Below are positions 44,142 to 53,101 of a DNA stretch of 64,000 nucleotides, one piece after another (position 1 is the first letter of the stretch; each line of letters opens with the position of its first letter). The notes under the pieces are model-generated. The model had not been told where the DNA came from. It did no database searches and saw nothing but the letters and a program-made list of their open reading frames with translations. The translations under genes were made by a program, and so were the position numbers. Where the stretch lies: contig NZ_CP082271.1 in assembly GCF_019880365.1 (NCBI RefSeq), positions 1,550,001-1,614,000 on the forward strand. Direction: 5' to 3'. Source of the DNA: Pseudomonas sp. DNDY-54. Lineage in GTDB: Bacteria > Pseudomonadota > Gammaproteobacteria > Pseudomonadales > Pseudomonadaceae.

Positions 44142-46016
44142 GTGATTCGCAAGCCTTTTACTGCTTCTGCAGCCTGTGCGCTGCTGGGCTATTCCTCGCT
44201 GTCCTTTTCCCAAACCCCCCAGCCGTTAACCCTGGATGAGCAGGTGGTTACAGCCACCCGTACCGAGCGGTCGTTCAGCCGTATCGCGTCGAGCACCGTG
44301 ATTACTCGTGAAGACATCGCGCGCAGTCAGGCGCCGAGCGTGCCCGACTTGCTGCGCGGCCTTGCAGGCGTGAGTGTGTCGACCAATGGAGGGCGCGGCA
44401 AAAGCGCTTCGGTCTATGTGCGCGGCACCAGCAGCCAGCACCTTCTAGTCCTGGTGGATGGAATAAAGATCGGTTCGGCCACGGCCGGCGGCGCCTCGCT
44501 GGAAAGCATTCCGGTAGAACACATCGAGCGCATCGAACTGGTGCGCGGGCCGCGCTCCAGTCTTTACGGTTCGGAGGCGGTGGGCGGTGTGATGCAGATC
44601 TTTACCCGTCAGGCCGAAGGGGATGGGTTCAAGCCCTATTTCTCCGCCGGGGCAGGGAGTCGCTCCAGCTTCGACGGCACGGCAGGCGTCTCCGCTGTGC
44701 AGGGAAACGGCTGGTTCAATCTCGGCGTGGCCAGCGAATCCACAGACGGCATCAACTCACGTGCGTTCCGTTCCTCCGCGCCGCGTGCTTATGAGGCTGA
44801 CGCGGACGGCTATCGTGAAACGTCCGGTTCACTGCGTGGCGGTTACCGCTTTGACAATGGCCTGGAACTGGACGGTAGCTGGCTGCACGTCGAGAGTCAC
44901 AGCGACTACGACTCGAGAACGACCTCCGGAACCAGCGGCCGCTTTGCCTACAGTGACGGCAGTCAGCAAGTCGTGGGCGGACGTGCGCGGTTTGCTCCGC
45001 TCGATGCATGGCTGGTGACCTTGCAGGCGGGCCACAGCGAAGACAATGGCGATAACTTCCGAGATGGAACCTTCTTTTCGCGGTTCGATACCAAGCGGGA
45101 CACGTTCGGTTGGCAGAACGACTTCACGCTGGCAGACGAACAACTGCTCTCGCTCGGCTTCGACTACCAGCAGGACCGTATCGACGTCAGCGATGACTAT
45201 TCCATCGATTCGCGCACCAACCAGGGTGGCTACCTCCAGTATCAGGCTCGCTTCGGACGGCACGGGGTTGTGGCTGGCGTGCGCCGGGACGACAACCAGC
45301 AGTTTGGCAATCATGACACCGGCAACCTGGGCTGGAGCTACGACCTGCGCGACAACCTGGTACTCAGCGCTTCCTATGGCACTGCTTTCAAGGCGCCGAC
45401 CTTCAATGATCTGTATGCACCGGACACGGGTTTCACAGCGGGCAATCCGGGCCTGAACCCCGAAGAGTCGCAAAGCTATGAGTTGGGTCTGAAAGGCGAA
45501 CAGCGGTGGGGCGCGTGGAGCCTGAACGCGTTCGAAACTCAGGTTGACGATCTGATCATTTGGACCGGCAGCAGCCCCATGCAACCGCAGAACGTCGATG
45601 TTGCTCGGATTCGCGGCGTTGAAGGCAGTGCGGCTACACAGATGTTCGGTTGGGATGTCGCGACCACCCTGACGATTCTCGATCCCCAGGATCGCAGCAA
45701 GGCCAACCATGGGCATCTGCTGCCACGTCGTTCCAAGCGCACCCTAAATATTGATCTGGACCGCGAAATCGGTCGCTTCGCCGTCGGTACCACCTTCTAC
45801 ACGGCCAGCCAACGTTACGACCGAGCCAGCAACGCCGAGGCTGAGCGACTGCCGGGCTATGCCCTTATGGATCTACGAGGCGAGTACCGCATCGACGAGT
45901 CGTGGCGGCTGCAGGCCAGGCTGAGCAACCTGTTCGACCGCGATTACGAAACTGCTCAAAGCTATGAACAGCCTGGTAGGGCGGTTCACTTCACGGTCCG
46001 CTATCAGGCGCTTTAA
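44142..46016 (+). CDS. btuB: TonB-dependent cobalamin receptor BtuB
   Basis: 624-residue outer-membrane receptor. A signal peptide (to about SFSQ) is followed by a TonB-box-like LDEQVVTATRTERS, a plug domain (about 40-150, ending VRGPRSSLYGSEAVGG) and a beta-barrel ending in an aromatic-rich strand (VHFTVRYQAL). The GTG start at 44142 has GGAG seven bases upstream. The long in-frame extension upstream overlaps the riboswitch and is rejected. It is the first gene of the riboswitch-controlled operon. Confidence 0.93.
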   Translation: MIRKPFTASAACALLGYSSLSFSQTPQPLTLDEQVVTATRTERSFSRIASSTVITREDIARSQAPSVPDLLRGLAGVSVSTNGGRGKSASVYVRGTSSQHLLVLVDGIKIGSATAGGASLESIPVEHIERIELVRGPRSSLYGSEAVGGVMQIFTRQAEGDGFKPYFSAGAGSRSSFDGTAGVSAVQGNGWFNLGVASESTDGINSRAFRSSAPRAYEADADGYRETSGSLRGGYRFDNGLELDGSWLHVESHSDYDSRTTSGTSGRFAYSDGSQQVVGGRARFAPLDAWLVTLQAGHSEDNGDNFRDGTFFSRFDTKRDTFGWQNDFTLADEQLLSLGFDYQQDRIDVSDDYSIDSRTNQGGYLQYQARFGRHGVVAGVRRDDNQQFGNHDTGNLGWSYDLRDNLVLSASYGTAFKAPTFNDLYAPDTGFTAGNPGLNPEESQSYELGLKGEQRWGAWSLNAFETQVDDLIIWTGSSPMQPQNVDVARIRGVEGSAATQMFGWDVATTLTILDPQDRSKANHGHLLPRRSKRTLNIDLDREIGRFAVGTTFYTASQRYDRASNAEAERLPGYALMDLRGEYRIDESWRLQARLSNLFDRDYETAQSYEQPGRAVHFTVRYQAL

Positions 46017-46055
46017 CCGCGCTTTTGGGCGCAGTACCTTTCCAAGGAGAACACA

Positions 46056-46625
46056 ATGATCAAACTGTCCCACCGGGCCCAACTGGCCATCGGCATTTCG
46101 CTGGTGGCGCTGATGGCCATGACACGTGGCCAGCACTTCGCTTCGGTGAACCTGCCGAGTGCGTCTTGGGCGGTGTTCTTCATCGCGGGAGTTCTGCTCA
46201 CGCCGCGCTGGGTATTTCCAGCACTCTTCGTTGAGGCTTCGCTGCTGGATTTCGCGGCCATCGAATGGAACGGGGTGAGCAGCTATTGCGTGTCTCCGGC
46301 GTACTGGATGCTGGTGCCGGCTTACGGCTCGTTGTGGCTCGGAGGCCGGCTCTATGCGCGACTGCATCGTGATCGCCTTGTCAGCCTGGCGTCATTGGCT
46401 GGATGCGTGATGCTGAGCGCATTCGTCTGCTATCTGTTTTCAGGCGGCGGGTTTCTATTCTTCTCCGGGCGCTACCCCGATCCGAGCCTGACGCAGCTGG
46501 CCGAGCGCATCGGCACTTATTACCCGCGGTATCTGGGGACGTTGGCGTTGTATGTCGGCACCGCTGCGGTGCTGTTCGTGGGGCTTCGTGCCTGGGCCAC
46601 TCAGCGCAATGGGGCCCGAGCATGA
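46056..46625 (+). CDS. Membrane protein of unknown function in the cobalamin operon
   Basis: 189 residues with about six transmembrane helices and no large soluble domain. It starts MIKLSHRAQLAIGISLVALM after AAGGAG. Its size and topology resemble ECF-type S components (substrate-binding subunits), but no EcfA/EcfT genes are nearby. Position between btuB and cobO, and a four-base overlap with cobO, indicate a role in cobalamin, cobinamide or cobalt transport across the inner membrane. That role is inference. Confidence 0.75.
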   Translation: MIKLSHRAQLAIGISLVALMAMTRGQHFASVNLPSASWAVFFIAGVLLTPRWVFPALFVEASLLDFAAIEWNGVSSYCVSPAYWMLVPAYGSLWLGGRLYARLHRDRLVSLASLAGCVMLSAFVCYLFSGGGFLFFSGRYPDPSLTQLAERIGTYYPRYLGTLALYVGTAAVLFVGLRAWATQRNGARA

Positions 46626-47233
46626 ACGAGGCCAGCGGACGCGACGAGCGCCACAAGGCACGCATGCAGCGAAAGAAAGCGCTGGTCGACCAGAAAATTG
46701 CCGAGGCTCAAGCCGAATACGGTTTGCTATTGGTCCACACTGGCAATGGCAAAGGCAAGAGCAGCTCGGCGTTCGGCATGGTTGCACGTGCCTTGGGGCA
46801 CGGCATCAAGGTGGGTGTCGTGCAGTTCATCAAGGGGGCCGCCAGCACGGGTGAGGAAAATTTCTTCCGGCGCTTCCCGGACGAGGTCAGCTATCACGTG
46901 ATGGGCGAAGGCTTTACCTGGGAAACCCAAGACCGTCAGCGCGACATCACCAAGGCACGGGAAGCCTGGGCGGTGGCGGCTGAACTGCTGGCTGATCCAA
47001 GCATCGGGTTGGTCGTGCTTGATGAGCTGAATATTGCGCTGAAATACGGCTATCTCGACTTGGAGCCCGTACTCGCCGACATCGAGTCGCGGCCGTTACT
47101 GCAGCACGTCGTAGTGACCGGTAGAGGCGCGCCCCCAGGGCTGATCGAGGCCGCCGATACGGTCACCGACATGAGCGTGGTCAAACATGCGTTCAAGGCG
47201 GGTGTGAAGGCGCAGAAAGGCGTGGAGTTCTGA
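46622..47233 (+). CDS. cobO: Cob(I)yrinic acid a,c-diamide adenosyltransferase
   Basis: 203-residue CobA/BtuR-type enzyme that transfers the 5'-deoxyadenosyl group of ATP to cobalt. The P-loop is HTGNGKGKSSSAFG (about 38-51), and VLDELNIALKYGY and VVTGRGAP follow. ATG 46622 overlaps the previous stop. Length is normal. Confidence 0.96.
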   Translation: MNEASGRDERHKARMQRKKALVDQKIAEAQAEYGLLLVHTGNGKGKSSSAFGMVARALGHGIKVGVVQFIKGAASTGEENFFRRFPDEVSYHVMGEGFTWETQDRQRDITKAREAWAVAAELLADPSIGLVVLDELNIALKYGYLDLEPVLADIESRPLLQHVVVTGRGAPPGLIEAADTVTDMSVVKHAFKAGVKAQKGVEF

Positions 47234-47281
47234 TGCCTATCTTTATCGCACGCATCGATACGTCTGCCGGCTGCACGCACG

Positions 47282-48577
47282 ATGGATGAGCCTCGCCACT
47301 GCCCGGCGGTGTTGATTGCCGCGCCCGCGTCTGGCCAGGGTAAGACCACCGTAACAGCTGGCCTGGCGCGGTTGCATACGCGCCAGGGTAAGCGGGTCCG
47401 CGTGTTCAAGTGCGGTCCCGACTTTCTCGATCCGATGGTCCTGGCCCGAGCCAGCGGCCATCCTGTCTACCAGCTCGATATGTGGATGGTCGGCGAGCAG
47501 GAAAGCCGTCATTTGCTTTGGGAAGCAGCGGGTGACAGCGATCTGATCTTGATCGAGGGCGTCATGGGTCTGTTCGACGGCAGCCCGTCGGCCGCCGATT
47601 TGGCGAGACACCTGGGCATTCCGATCCTGGCGGTTATCGATGGCTCGGCCATGGCGCAAACGTTCGGTGCTTTGGCGCATGGCCTGGCCAGTTTTCAACC
47701 GGGTCTACCTTTTACCGGCGTGCTGGCCAACCGCGTAGGCAGCAGCCGCCACGGCGACATCCTGCGTGATTGCCTGCCGCCAACGCTTGAGTGGTACGGG
47801 GCGCTGCCGCGCAGCGAGGCCATGGAATTGCCGAGTCGGCACCTTGGTCTGGTGCAAGCCGATGAGCTGTCCGACCTGGATGCGCGGCTAAACGCGGCGG
47901 CCGATGCGTTGGCGAGAAGTGCGGATTGCCGGCTGCCTGCTCCGGTCCGCTTCCAGCCCCAGGCAGGCCAGGCATTGCCGCGGCTCTTGAACGGCGTACG
48001 GATAGGCGTGGCACGCGATGCAGCATTCGCGTTCATCTACCAGGCCAACCTTGATCTGCTGCGCTCGCTGGGCGCTGAACTGCTGTTCTTTTCGCCGTTG
48101 CAGTGCAACCAATTACCGGCTGTGGACAGCCTGTACCTGCCCGGTGGGTATCCGGAGTTGCATATGCAGGCGCTGAGCGGGAATTACCCGATTGCCGACG
48201 CGATCCGCCGGCATCACCTGTCAGGGAAACCAATCGTGGCCGAGTGTGGCGGCATGCTCTATTTGCTTGACGGACTGACAGATAAACACGGCGTACGGCA
48301 AGCAATGCTTGGTCTGCTGCCTGGCGAAGCCACGTTGCAGCCGCGCCTCACTGCGCTGGCACTGCAGGACATTGAGCTGCCGGAGGGGCGCTTGCGCGGC
48401 CACACCTTCCATCATTCCTCGCTCGAATCATCACTCCGGCCGCTTACCCGAGGGGAGTGCCCAAACTATAAGCGCACTGCCGAAGCGGTTTTTCGCGAAG
48501 GGCGACTTACCGCTTCCTATATCCATTTCTACCTGCCATCGAATCCGGAGGCAGCCGCGGCGCTGTTTAAACCATGA
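47282..48577 (+). CDS. cobB: Cobyrinic acid a,c-diamide synthase
   Basis: 431-residue ATP-dependent amidase that adds amide groups at positions a and c of the corrin. The N-terminal ATPase domain has the P-loop APASGQGKTTV (about 13-23), and the C-terminal class I glutaminase domain has the nucleophile Cys in AECGGML. It starts 48 bases after cobO and overlaps bluB by four bases. The symbol follows Pseudomonas usage (cbiA elsewhere). Confidence 0.95.
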   Translation: MDEPRHCPAVLIAAPASGQGKTTVTAGLARLHTRQGKRVRVFKCGPDFLDPMVLARASGHPVYQLDMWMVGEQESRHLLWEAAGDSDLILIEGVMGLFDGSPSAADLARHLGIPILAVIDGSAMAQTFGALAHGLASFQPGLPFTGVLANRVGSSRHGDILRDCLPPTLEWYGALPRSEAMELPSRHLGLVQADELSDLDARLNAAADALARSADCRLPAPVRFQPQAGQALPRLLNGVRIGVARDAAFAFIYQANLDLLRSLGAELLFFSPLQCNQLPAVDSLYLPGGYPELHMQALSGNYPIADAIRRHHLSGKPIVAECGGMLYLLDGLTDKHGVRQAMLGLLPGEATLQPRLTALALQDIELPEGRLRGHTFHHSSLESSLRPLTRGECPNYKRTAEAVFREGRLTASYIHFYLPSNPEAAAALFKP

Positions 48578-49224
48578 GCAAACACGCCTTTCCCGATTCG
48601 CAACGGGCCGGCGTCTACCGTGCGATTGCCGAACGGCGGGATATGCGCCATTTCTGCAGCGGGACGGTCGCCCCCGCGCTGTTGGCTCGCCTGTTGGAAG
48701 CGGCACATCAGGCGCCCAGTGTCGGTTTAATGCAGCCCTGGCGGTTCATTCGTATCACGCAACGCGAGGTGCGAGAGGCGATCGCCGAACAGGTCGAAGC
48801 GGAGCGCCTCCTGACCGCCAAGGCGCTGGGGGAGCGGGGTGACACCTTCATGCAGTTGAAGGTTGAGGGCATCCTCGAATGCGCCGAGCTGTTGGTGGTC
48901 GCGTTAATGGACGGGCGAGAAGCGCACGTGTTTGGCCGCCGTACCTTGCCACAGATGGACCTCGCTTCGGCCGCCTGTGCGATCCAGAACCTGTGGCTTG
49001 CGGCTCGCGCAGAAGGGCTGGGAATGGGTTGGGTGTCGCTGTTCGATCCGCAGGCCTTGGCAGCGCTGCTCCAGATGCCAGTGGGCGCCGAGCCGATTGC
49101 GGTGATTTGTCTTGGCCCGGTCGCCGAATTTTATTCGGCGCCCATGTTGGCGCTCGAAGGCTGGGCCGAGCCGCGCCCACTCGACGAACTGCTGTATCAC
49201 AACAGCTGGGGTGCGAGCGGATGA
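48574..49224 (+). CDS. bluB: 5,6-dimethylbenzimidazole synthase BluB
   Basis: 216-residue nitroreductase-fold flavoenzyme that splits FMN to make dimethylbenzimidazole, the lower ligand of B12, using oxygen. It shows RRDMRHFCSG, the AHQAPSVGLMQPWRFI segment that distinguishes BluB from other nitroreductases, and GMGWVSLFDP. It overlaps both cobB and cobD by four bases. Confidence 0.94.
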   Translation: MSKHAFPDSQRAGVYRAIAERRDMRHFCSGTVAPALLARLLEAAHQAPSVGLMQPWRFIRITQREVREAIAEQVEAERLLTAKALGERGDTFMQLKVEGILECAELLVVALMDGREAHVFGRRTLPQMDLASAACAIQNLWLAARAEGLGMGWVSLFDPQALAALLQMPVGAEPIAVICLGPVAEFYSAPMLALEGWAEPRPLDELLYHNSWGASG

Positions 49225-50132
49225 GTGTCGCGCTGAGCTGCCTGGCCGGGGTTGGTCTGGACGTGCTGCTGGGTGAGCCGCGCCGCCGTCATCCACTGGT
49301 CATGTTCGGAGAGGTGGCGAATCGTTTAGAGGGGCATTTCAATGGCCCCGACGGCCGCGGCTGGCGCAGCCACGGCGTCACAGCGTGGTGCATAGCGGTT
49401 TTGCCTCTGACGGTTGTGGCCTGGCTGCTCAGTCTTCTGCCCGGGATCGGGTGGTGGGTGGAGGTTCTGCTGCTGTATGTAGCGCTCGGCCTTCGCAGCC
49501 TGGGCGAACACCTACTGCCCGTTGTGAGTGCGTTGCGTCAAGGCAGGCTGGCTGATGCGCGAATCCGCGTTGGCTATATCGTCAGCCGCGACACGAGTGG
49601 CCTGGACGAGCACGGCGTGGCGCGCGCGGCGACCGAGTCGGCGCTGGAAAACGGCAGTGACGCCGTATTCGCGGCCTTGTTCTGGTTCGCGCTGGCCGGT
49701 GCGCCAGGCGTCGTCCTGTATCGATTGAGCAATACCCTGGATGCGATGTGGGGCTACCGCAACGCGCGCTTCGGCCGATTCGGCTGGGCGGCCGCGCGGA
49801 TCGATGATGGACTCAATTACCTTCCTGCGCGGCTGGTCGCGTTGACCTATGCCGTACTCGGCCAGACCCGTACCGCGGTTCGTTGTTGGCGACGTCAGGC
49901 ATCGCGCTGGGACAGCCCAAACGCGGGACCCGTGATGGCGGCGGGTGCCGGTGCGCTGGGTGTTTCGCTGGGCGGCCCTGCCATTTATCACGGCGAGGTT
50001 CATGTACGCCCGATGCTCGGTGTAGGTGCTGCGCCCATGACTGGCGATATCGAACGTTCGCTGGATCTGGTGTGGGGCGGGGTTGGCCTCTGGTTGCTGG
50101 TGATGGCCTTGGGAGATTGGCTGCATGCTTGA
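49221..50132 (+). CDS. cobD: Adenosylcobinamide-phosphate synthase (CbiB type)
   Basis: 303-residue integral membrane protein that attaches the aminopropanol arm to the corrin. The family signature GEPRRRHPLVMFG opens the protein, and VSRDTSGLDEHGVARAATESALENGSD, the YRLSNTLDAMWGYRN block and GDIERSLDLVW follow. ATG 49221 overlaps bluB; the longer upstream frame is within bluB and rejected. The symbol follows the Pseudomonas convention. Confidence 0.94.
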   Translation: MSVALSCLAGVGLDVLLGEPRRRHPLVMFGEVANRLEGHFNGPDGRGWRSHGVTAWCIAVLPLTVVAWLLSLLPGIGWWVEVLLLYVALGLRSLGEHLLPVVSALRQGRLADARIRVGYIVSRDTSGLDEHGVARAATESALENGSDAVFAALFWFALAGAPGVVLYRLSNTLDAMWGYRNARFGRFGWAAARIDDGLNYLPARLVALTYAVLGQTRTAVRCWRRQASRWDSPNAGPVMAAGAGALGVSLGGPAIYHGEVHVRPMLGVGAAPMTGDIERSLDLVWGGVGLWLLVMALGDWLHA

Positions 50133-51117
50133 ACACGGTGGCCGTTTGCGTGCGGTGGCGAAGGCATTCGGTATCCCGCTGTCGGACTGGCTCGATTTGT
50201 CGACAGGCATCGCACCTTACGGATTCGATGTACCGCCCGTGCCTGCAGAGGCCTGGGCACGCCTCCCCGAGGTCGACGACGGGCTGGTGGCCGCTGCACG
50301 CGCCTATTACAACGCCGAATCGCTATTACCAGTTTCCGGCTCCCAGGCGGCTATCCAGATGCTGCCGCGACTTCGCCGGCGAGGGCATGTTGGGGTCGTT
50401 TCTCCTTGTTATGGTGAGCACGCCGAGGCCTGGCGTCGAGAAGGCCACTGCGTATTCGAATTCAGTGAAGGCAGCGTCCCGCGAGCCCTCGAACAGCTGG
50501 ACGTGTTGGTGATTGTCAACCCGAACAATCCAACGGGCCGGCTGTTCTCACCGGCACGCCTGTTGGAGTGGCATGAGCGGCTGGCGGCGCGAGGCGGTTG
50601 GTTGGTCGTTGACGAGGCCTTCATGGATCCGACTCCCGCGCAGAGCCTCGCCATGCACAGTCATTTATCAGGGCTGATCGTGCTGCGTTCGTTCGGCAAG
50701 TTCTTTGCCATGGCCGGTGCGCGGCTTGGATTCGTACTGGCGGAGCCTGATGTGCTCAGTCTGCTGGATGAGGCGTTGGGCCCTTGGCCCGTGACCGGAC
50801 CCTCTCGATTCGTCGGAGCTGCCTTGCTGAGCGACCGGCCAGGCCAGCGTCTGCAGCGCGAGCGTCTGTCGGTCGATAGCCACCGGCTGAGCCAGTTGCT
50901 GATCGAACATAAGCTGCCGCCCACCGGTGGGTGCGGGTTATTTCAATGGGTTGCCACGGACCGATCGGATCGGCTGTTTGAGTTGATGGCAGGCCGAGGC
51001 ATCCTCGTTCGCCGCTATCGCTACCCCGAGAGCGTGCGATTCGGCCTGCCGGCCGACGAGCCCGGTTGGCAACGGCTCACAGACGCATTGTCTGCGTTTC
51101 AGGAGGGCGAGACATGA
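50125..51117 (+). CDS. cobC: L-threonine-O-3-phosphate decarboxylase / cobalamin aminotransferase-fold enzyme
   Basis: 330-residue PLP enzyme that makes the aminopropanol phosphate arm. It has VNPNNPTGRLFSP, VVDEAFMDP and the PLP lysine in RSFGKFFAMAGARLGF. It opens with MLEHGGRLR, typical of CobC/CobD in this pathway. It overlaps cobD by eight bases. The symbol cobC follows Pseudomonas naming and is distinct from the phosphatase further on. Confidence 0.93.
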   Translation: MLEHGGRLRAVAKAFGIPLSDWLDLSTGIAPYGFDVPPVPAEAWARLPEVDDGLVAAARAYYNAESLLPVSGSQAAIQMLPRLRRRGHVGVVSPCYGEHAEAWRREGHCVFEFSEGSVPRALEQLDVLVIVNPNNPTGRLFSPARLLEWHERLAARGGWLVVDEAFMDPTPAQSLAMHSHLSGLIVLRSFGKFFAMAGARLGFVLAEPDVLSLLDEALGPWPVTGPSRFVGAALLSDRPGQRLQRERLSVDSHRLSQLLIEHKLPPTGGCGLFQWVATDRSDRLFELMAGRGILVRRYRYPESVRFGLPADEPGWQRLTDALSAFQEGET

Positions 51118-52583
51118 GCACCTTGATGGTCCAGGGCACCACCTCCGATGCGGGCAAGAGCACACTGGTCACCGCCCTTTGCCGTTGGCTCAGCCGTCGC
51201 GGCGTGTCGGTTGTGCCGTTCAAACCGCAGAACATGGCGCTCAACAGTGCCGTGACTGCCGATGGTGGCGAGATCGGCAGAGCCCAGGCGGTTCAGGCGC
51301 AGGCCGCCAGGCTCGCACCGCATACCGATATGAACCCGATCCTGCTCAAGCCCAACAGCGATACCGGCGCGCAGGTGATCATCCACGGGCGGGCGATCGG
51401 CAACATGGATGCCGTGGCGTATCACGATTACAAGCGCGTAGCGATGACTGCCGTTCTCGACTCCCACCGGCGCTTGAGTACCGATTTCGACGTGGTGATG
51501 GTCGAGGGAGCGGGCTCTCCTGCGGAGATCAATCTGCGCGCCAATGACATCGCCAACATGGGTTTTGCCGAAGCGGTGGATTGCCCGGTAATCCTAATCG
51601 CGGACATCGACAAGGGGGGTGTATTCGCCCATCTCGTGGGTACGCTTGAGTTGCTTAGCGGGAGTGAACAGGCGCGGGTGAAGGGCTTTGTGATTAATCG
51701 ATTCCGCGGCGATATTGCCTTGCTGCAACCGGGCCTCGATTGGCTCGAGCAGCGCACGGGCAAACCCGTGCTCGGTGTGCTGCCCTACCTGATGGACTTT
51801 CATCTCGAAGCCGAAGACGCAGTCGATGTTCGTCAATCGATAAAGGAAGGGCAGACGCTGAACGTAGTGGTGCCGGTATTGCCCCGTATCAGCAACCACA
51901 CCGATTTCGACCCGCTGCGCCTGCATCCCCAAGTGGATCTGCGTTTCATCGGTCCCGGGCAGCGCGTTCCGTCTGCCGATCTGATCATTCTGCCGGGCTC
52001 CAAGAGCGTGCGTGCCGATCTCGCGTGGCTGCGTGAAAACGGCTGGGAAACCGCCATCACGCGCCACCTGCGTTACGGCGGCAAGCTGCTGGGCGTGTGC
52101 GGCGGGCTTCAGATGCTCGGTGAGCGGATTGCCGATCCCCTCGGTTTAGAGGGTGCACCGGGCCTAAGTCAGGGGCTGGGGCTGCTTGAGTTCTCCACGA
52201 CGCTCATGTCCTGCAAGCAGCTGCGTAACGTTCGGGGTCGCCTGGCGCTGGGTGACGAAGAGATCAGCGGCTACGAGATTCATGCGGGGGTCAGCACGGG
52301 GCCGGCGCTCGAACGCGCGGCCGTGCGGCTCGACGATGGCCGTTTCGATGGTGCTATCAGCAAGGACGGCCAAGTGCTCGGCACCTATCTCCACGGGTTG
52401 TTCGAATCACCGAGCGCGTGCATGGCGCTGTTGCGGTGGGCCGGGCTGGAGCAGGTGCAGCAGGTGGACTATTACGCGCTGCGCGAGCGTGACATCGAAC
52501 GCTTGGCTGACCTGATCGATGCGCATCTGGACACCGGCTGCCTGCTGGCGCTTTGTGGGCTCGAAGAGCGATTCACGAAATGA
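51114..52583 (+). CDS. cobQ: Cobyric acid synthase
   Basis: 489-residue amidase that amidates corrin positions b, d, e and g. The ATPase domain starts MSTLMVQGTTSDAGKST and continues with RRGVSVVPFKPQNMALNS. The glutaminase domain has Cys in GVCGGLQMLG and His in GTYLHGLFES. ATG 51114 overlaps cobC by four bases. Confidence 0.97.
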   Translation: MSTLMVQGTTSDAGKSTLVTALCRWLSRRGVSVVPFKPQNMALNSAVTADGGEIGRAQAVQAQAARLAPHTDMNPILLKPNSDTGAQVIIHGRAIGNMDAVAYHDYKRVAMTAVLDSHRRLSTDFDVVMVEGAGSPAEINLRANDIANMGFAEAVDCPVILIADIDKGGVFAHLVGTLELLSGSEQARVKGFVINRFRGDIALLQPGLDWLEQRTGKPVLGVLPYLMDFHLEAEDAVDVRQSIKEGQTLNVVVPVLPRISNHTDFDPLRLHPQVDLRFIGPGQRVPSADLIILPGSKSVRADLAWLRENGWETAITRHLRYGGKLLGVCGGLQMLGERIADPLGLEGAPGLSQGLGLLEFSTTLMSCKQLRNVRGRLALGDEEISGYEIHAGVSTGPALERAAVRLDDGRFDGAISKDGQVLGTYLHGLFESPSACMALLRWAGLEQVQQVDYYALRERDIERLADLIDAHLDTGCLLALCGLEERFTK

Positions 52584-53101
52584 TCGAACTCATTCTCGGT
52601 GGTGCTCGATCAGGCAAGAGCCGGCTGGCGGAACGAATCGCCGGTGATAGCGGCTTGCCCGTCACCTACGTCGCCACTAGCCAGCCGTTGGACGGTGAGA
52701 TGAGCGAGCGCATCGCGCATCACCGCGCCCGACGGCCGCGCGAGTGGGCATTAATCGAAGAGCCATTGGCCCTGGCAGCCGTATTGCGTCAGCACGCCCG
52801 CGCTAATCACTGCGTGTTGGTGGATTGCCTGACGCTCTGGCTTACCAACTTATTACTGCTCGACAACCCGACACGCCTGGCAGAGGAGCGCGGGGCGCTG
52901 GTCGAGTGCCTTGCCGATCTGGCGGGACGGGTTGTGCTGGTGAGCAACGAAACCGGATTGGGCGTGGTGCCGATGGGCGAGCTGACCCGCCGCTATGTCG
53001 ATGAGGCTGGGTGGCTGCACCAGGCGTTGGCCGAGCGGTGTGATCGTGTCGTTTTCACCGTGGCGGGTTTGCCGATGATTCTTAAAGGAGCGCCCATTTG
53101 A
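52580..53101 (+). CDS. cobP: Adenosylcobinamide kinase / adenosylcobinamide-phosphate guanylyltransferase
   Basis: 173-residue bifunctional enzyme with P-loop GGARSGKSRLAE, the region YVATSQPLDGEMSERIAHH with the His that carries GMP, and VDCLTLWLTNLL. It also has VSNETGLGVVPMGELTR. It starts with ATGA over the cobQ stop. Also known as cobU. Confidence 0.96.
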   Translation: MIELILGGARSGKSRLAERIAGDSGLPVTYVATSQPLDGEMSERIAHHRARRPREWALIEEPLALAAVLRQHARANHCVLVDCLTLWLTNLLLLDNPTRLAEERGALVECLADLAGRVVLVSNETGLGVVPMGELTRRYVDEAGWLHQALAERCDRVVFTVAGLPMILKGAPI

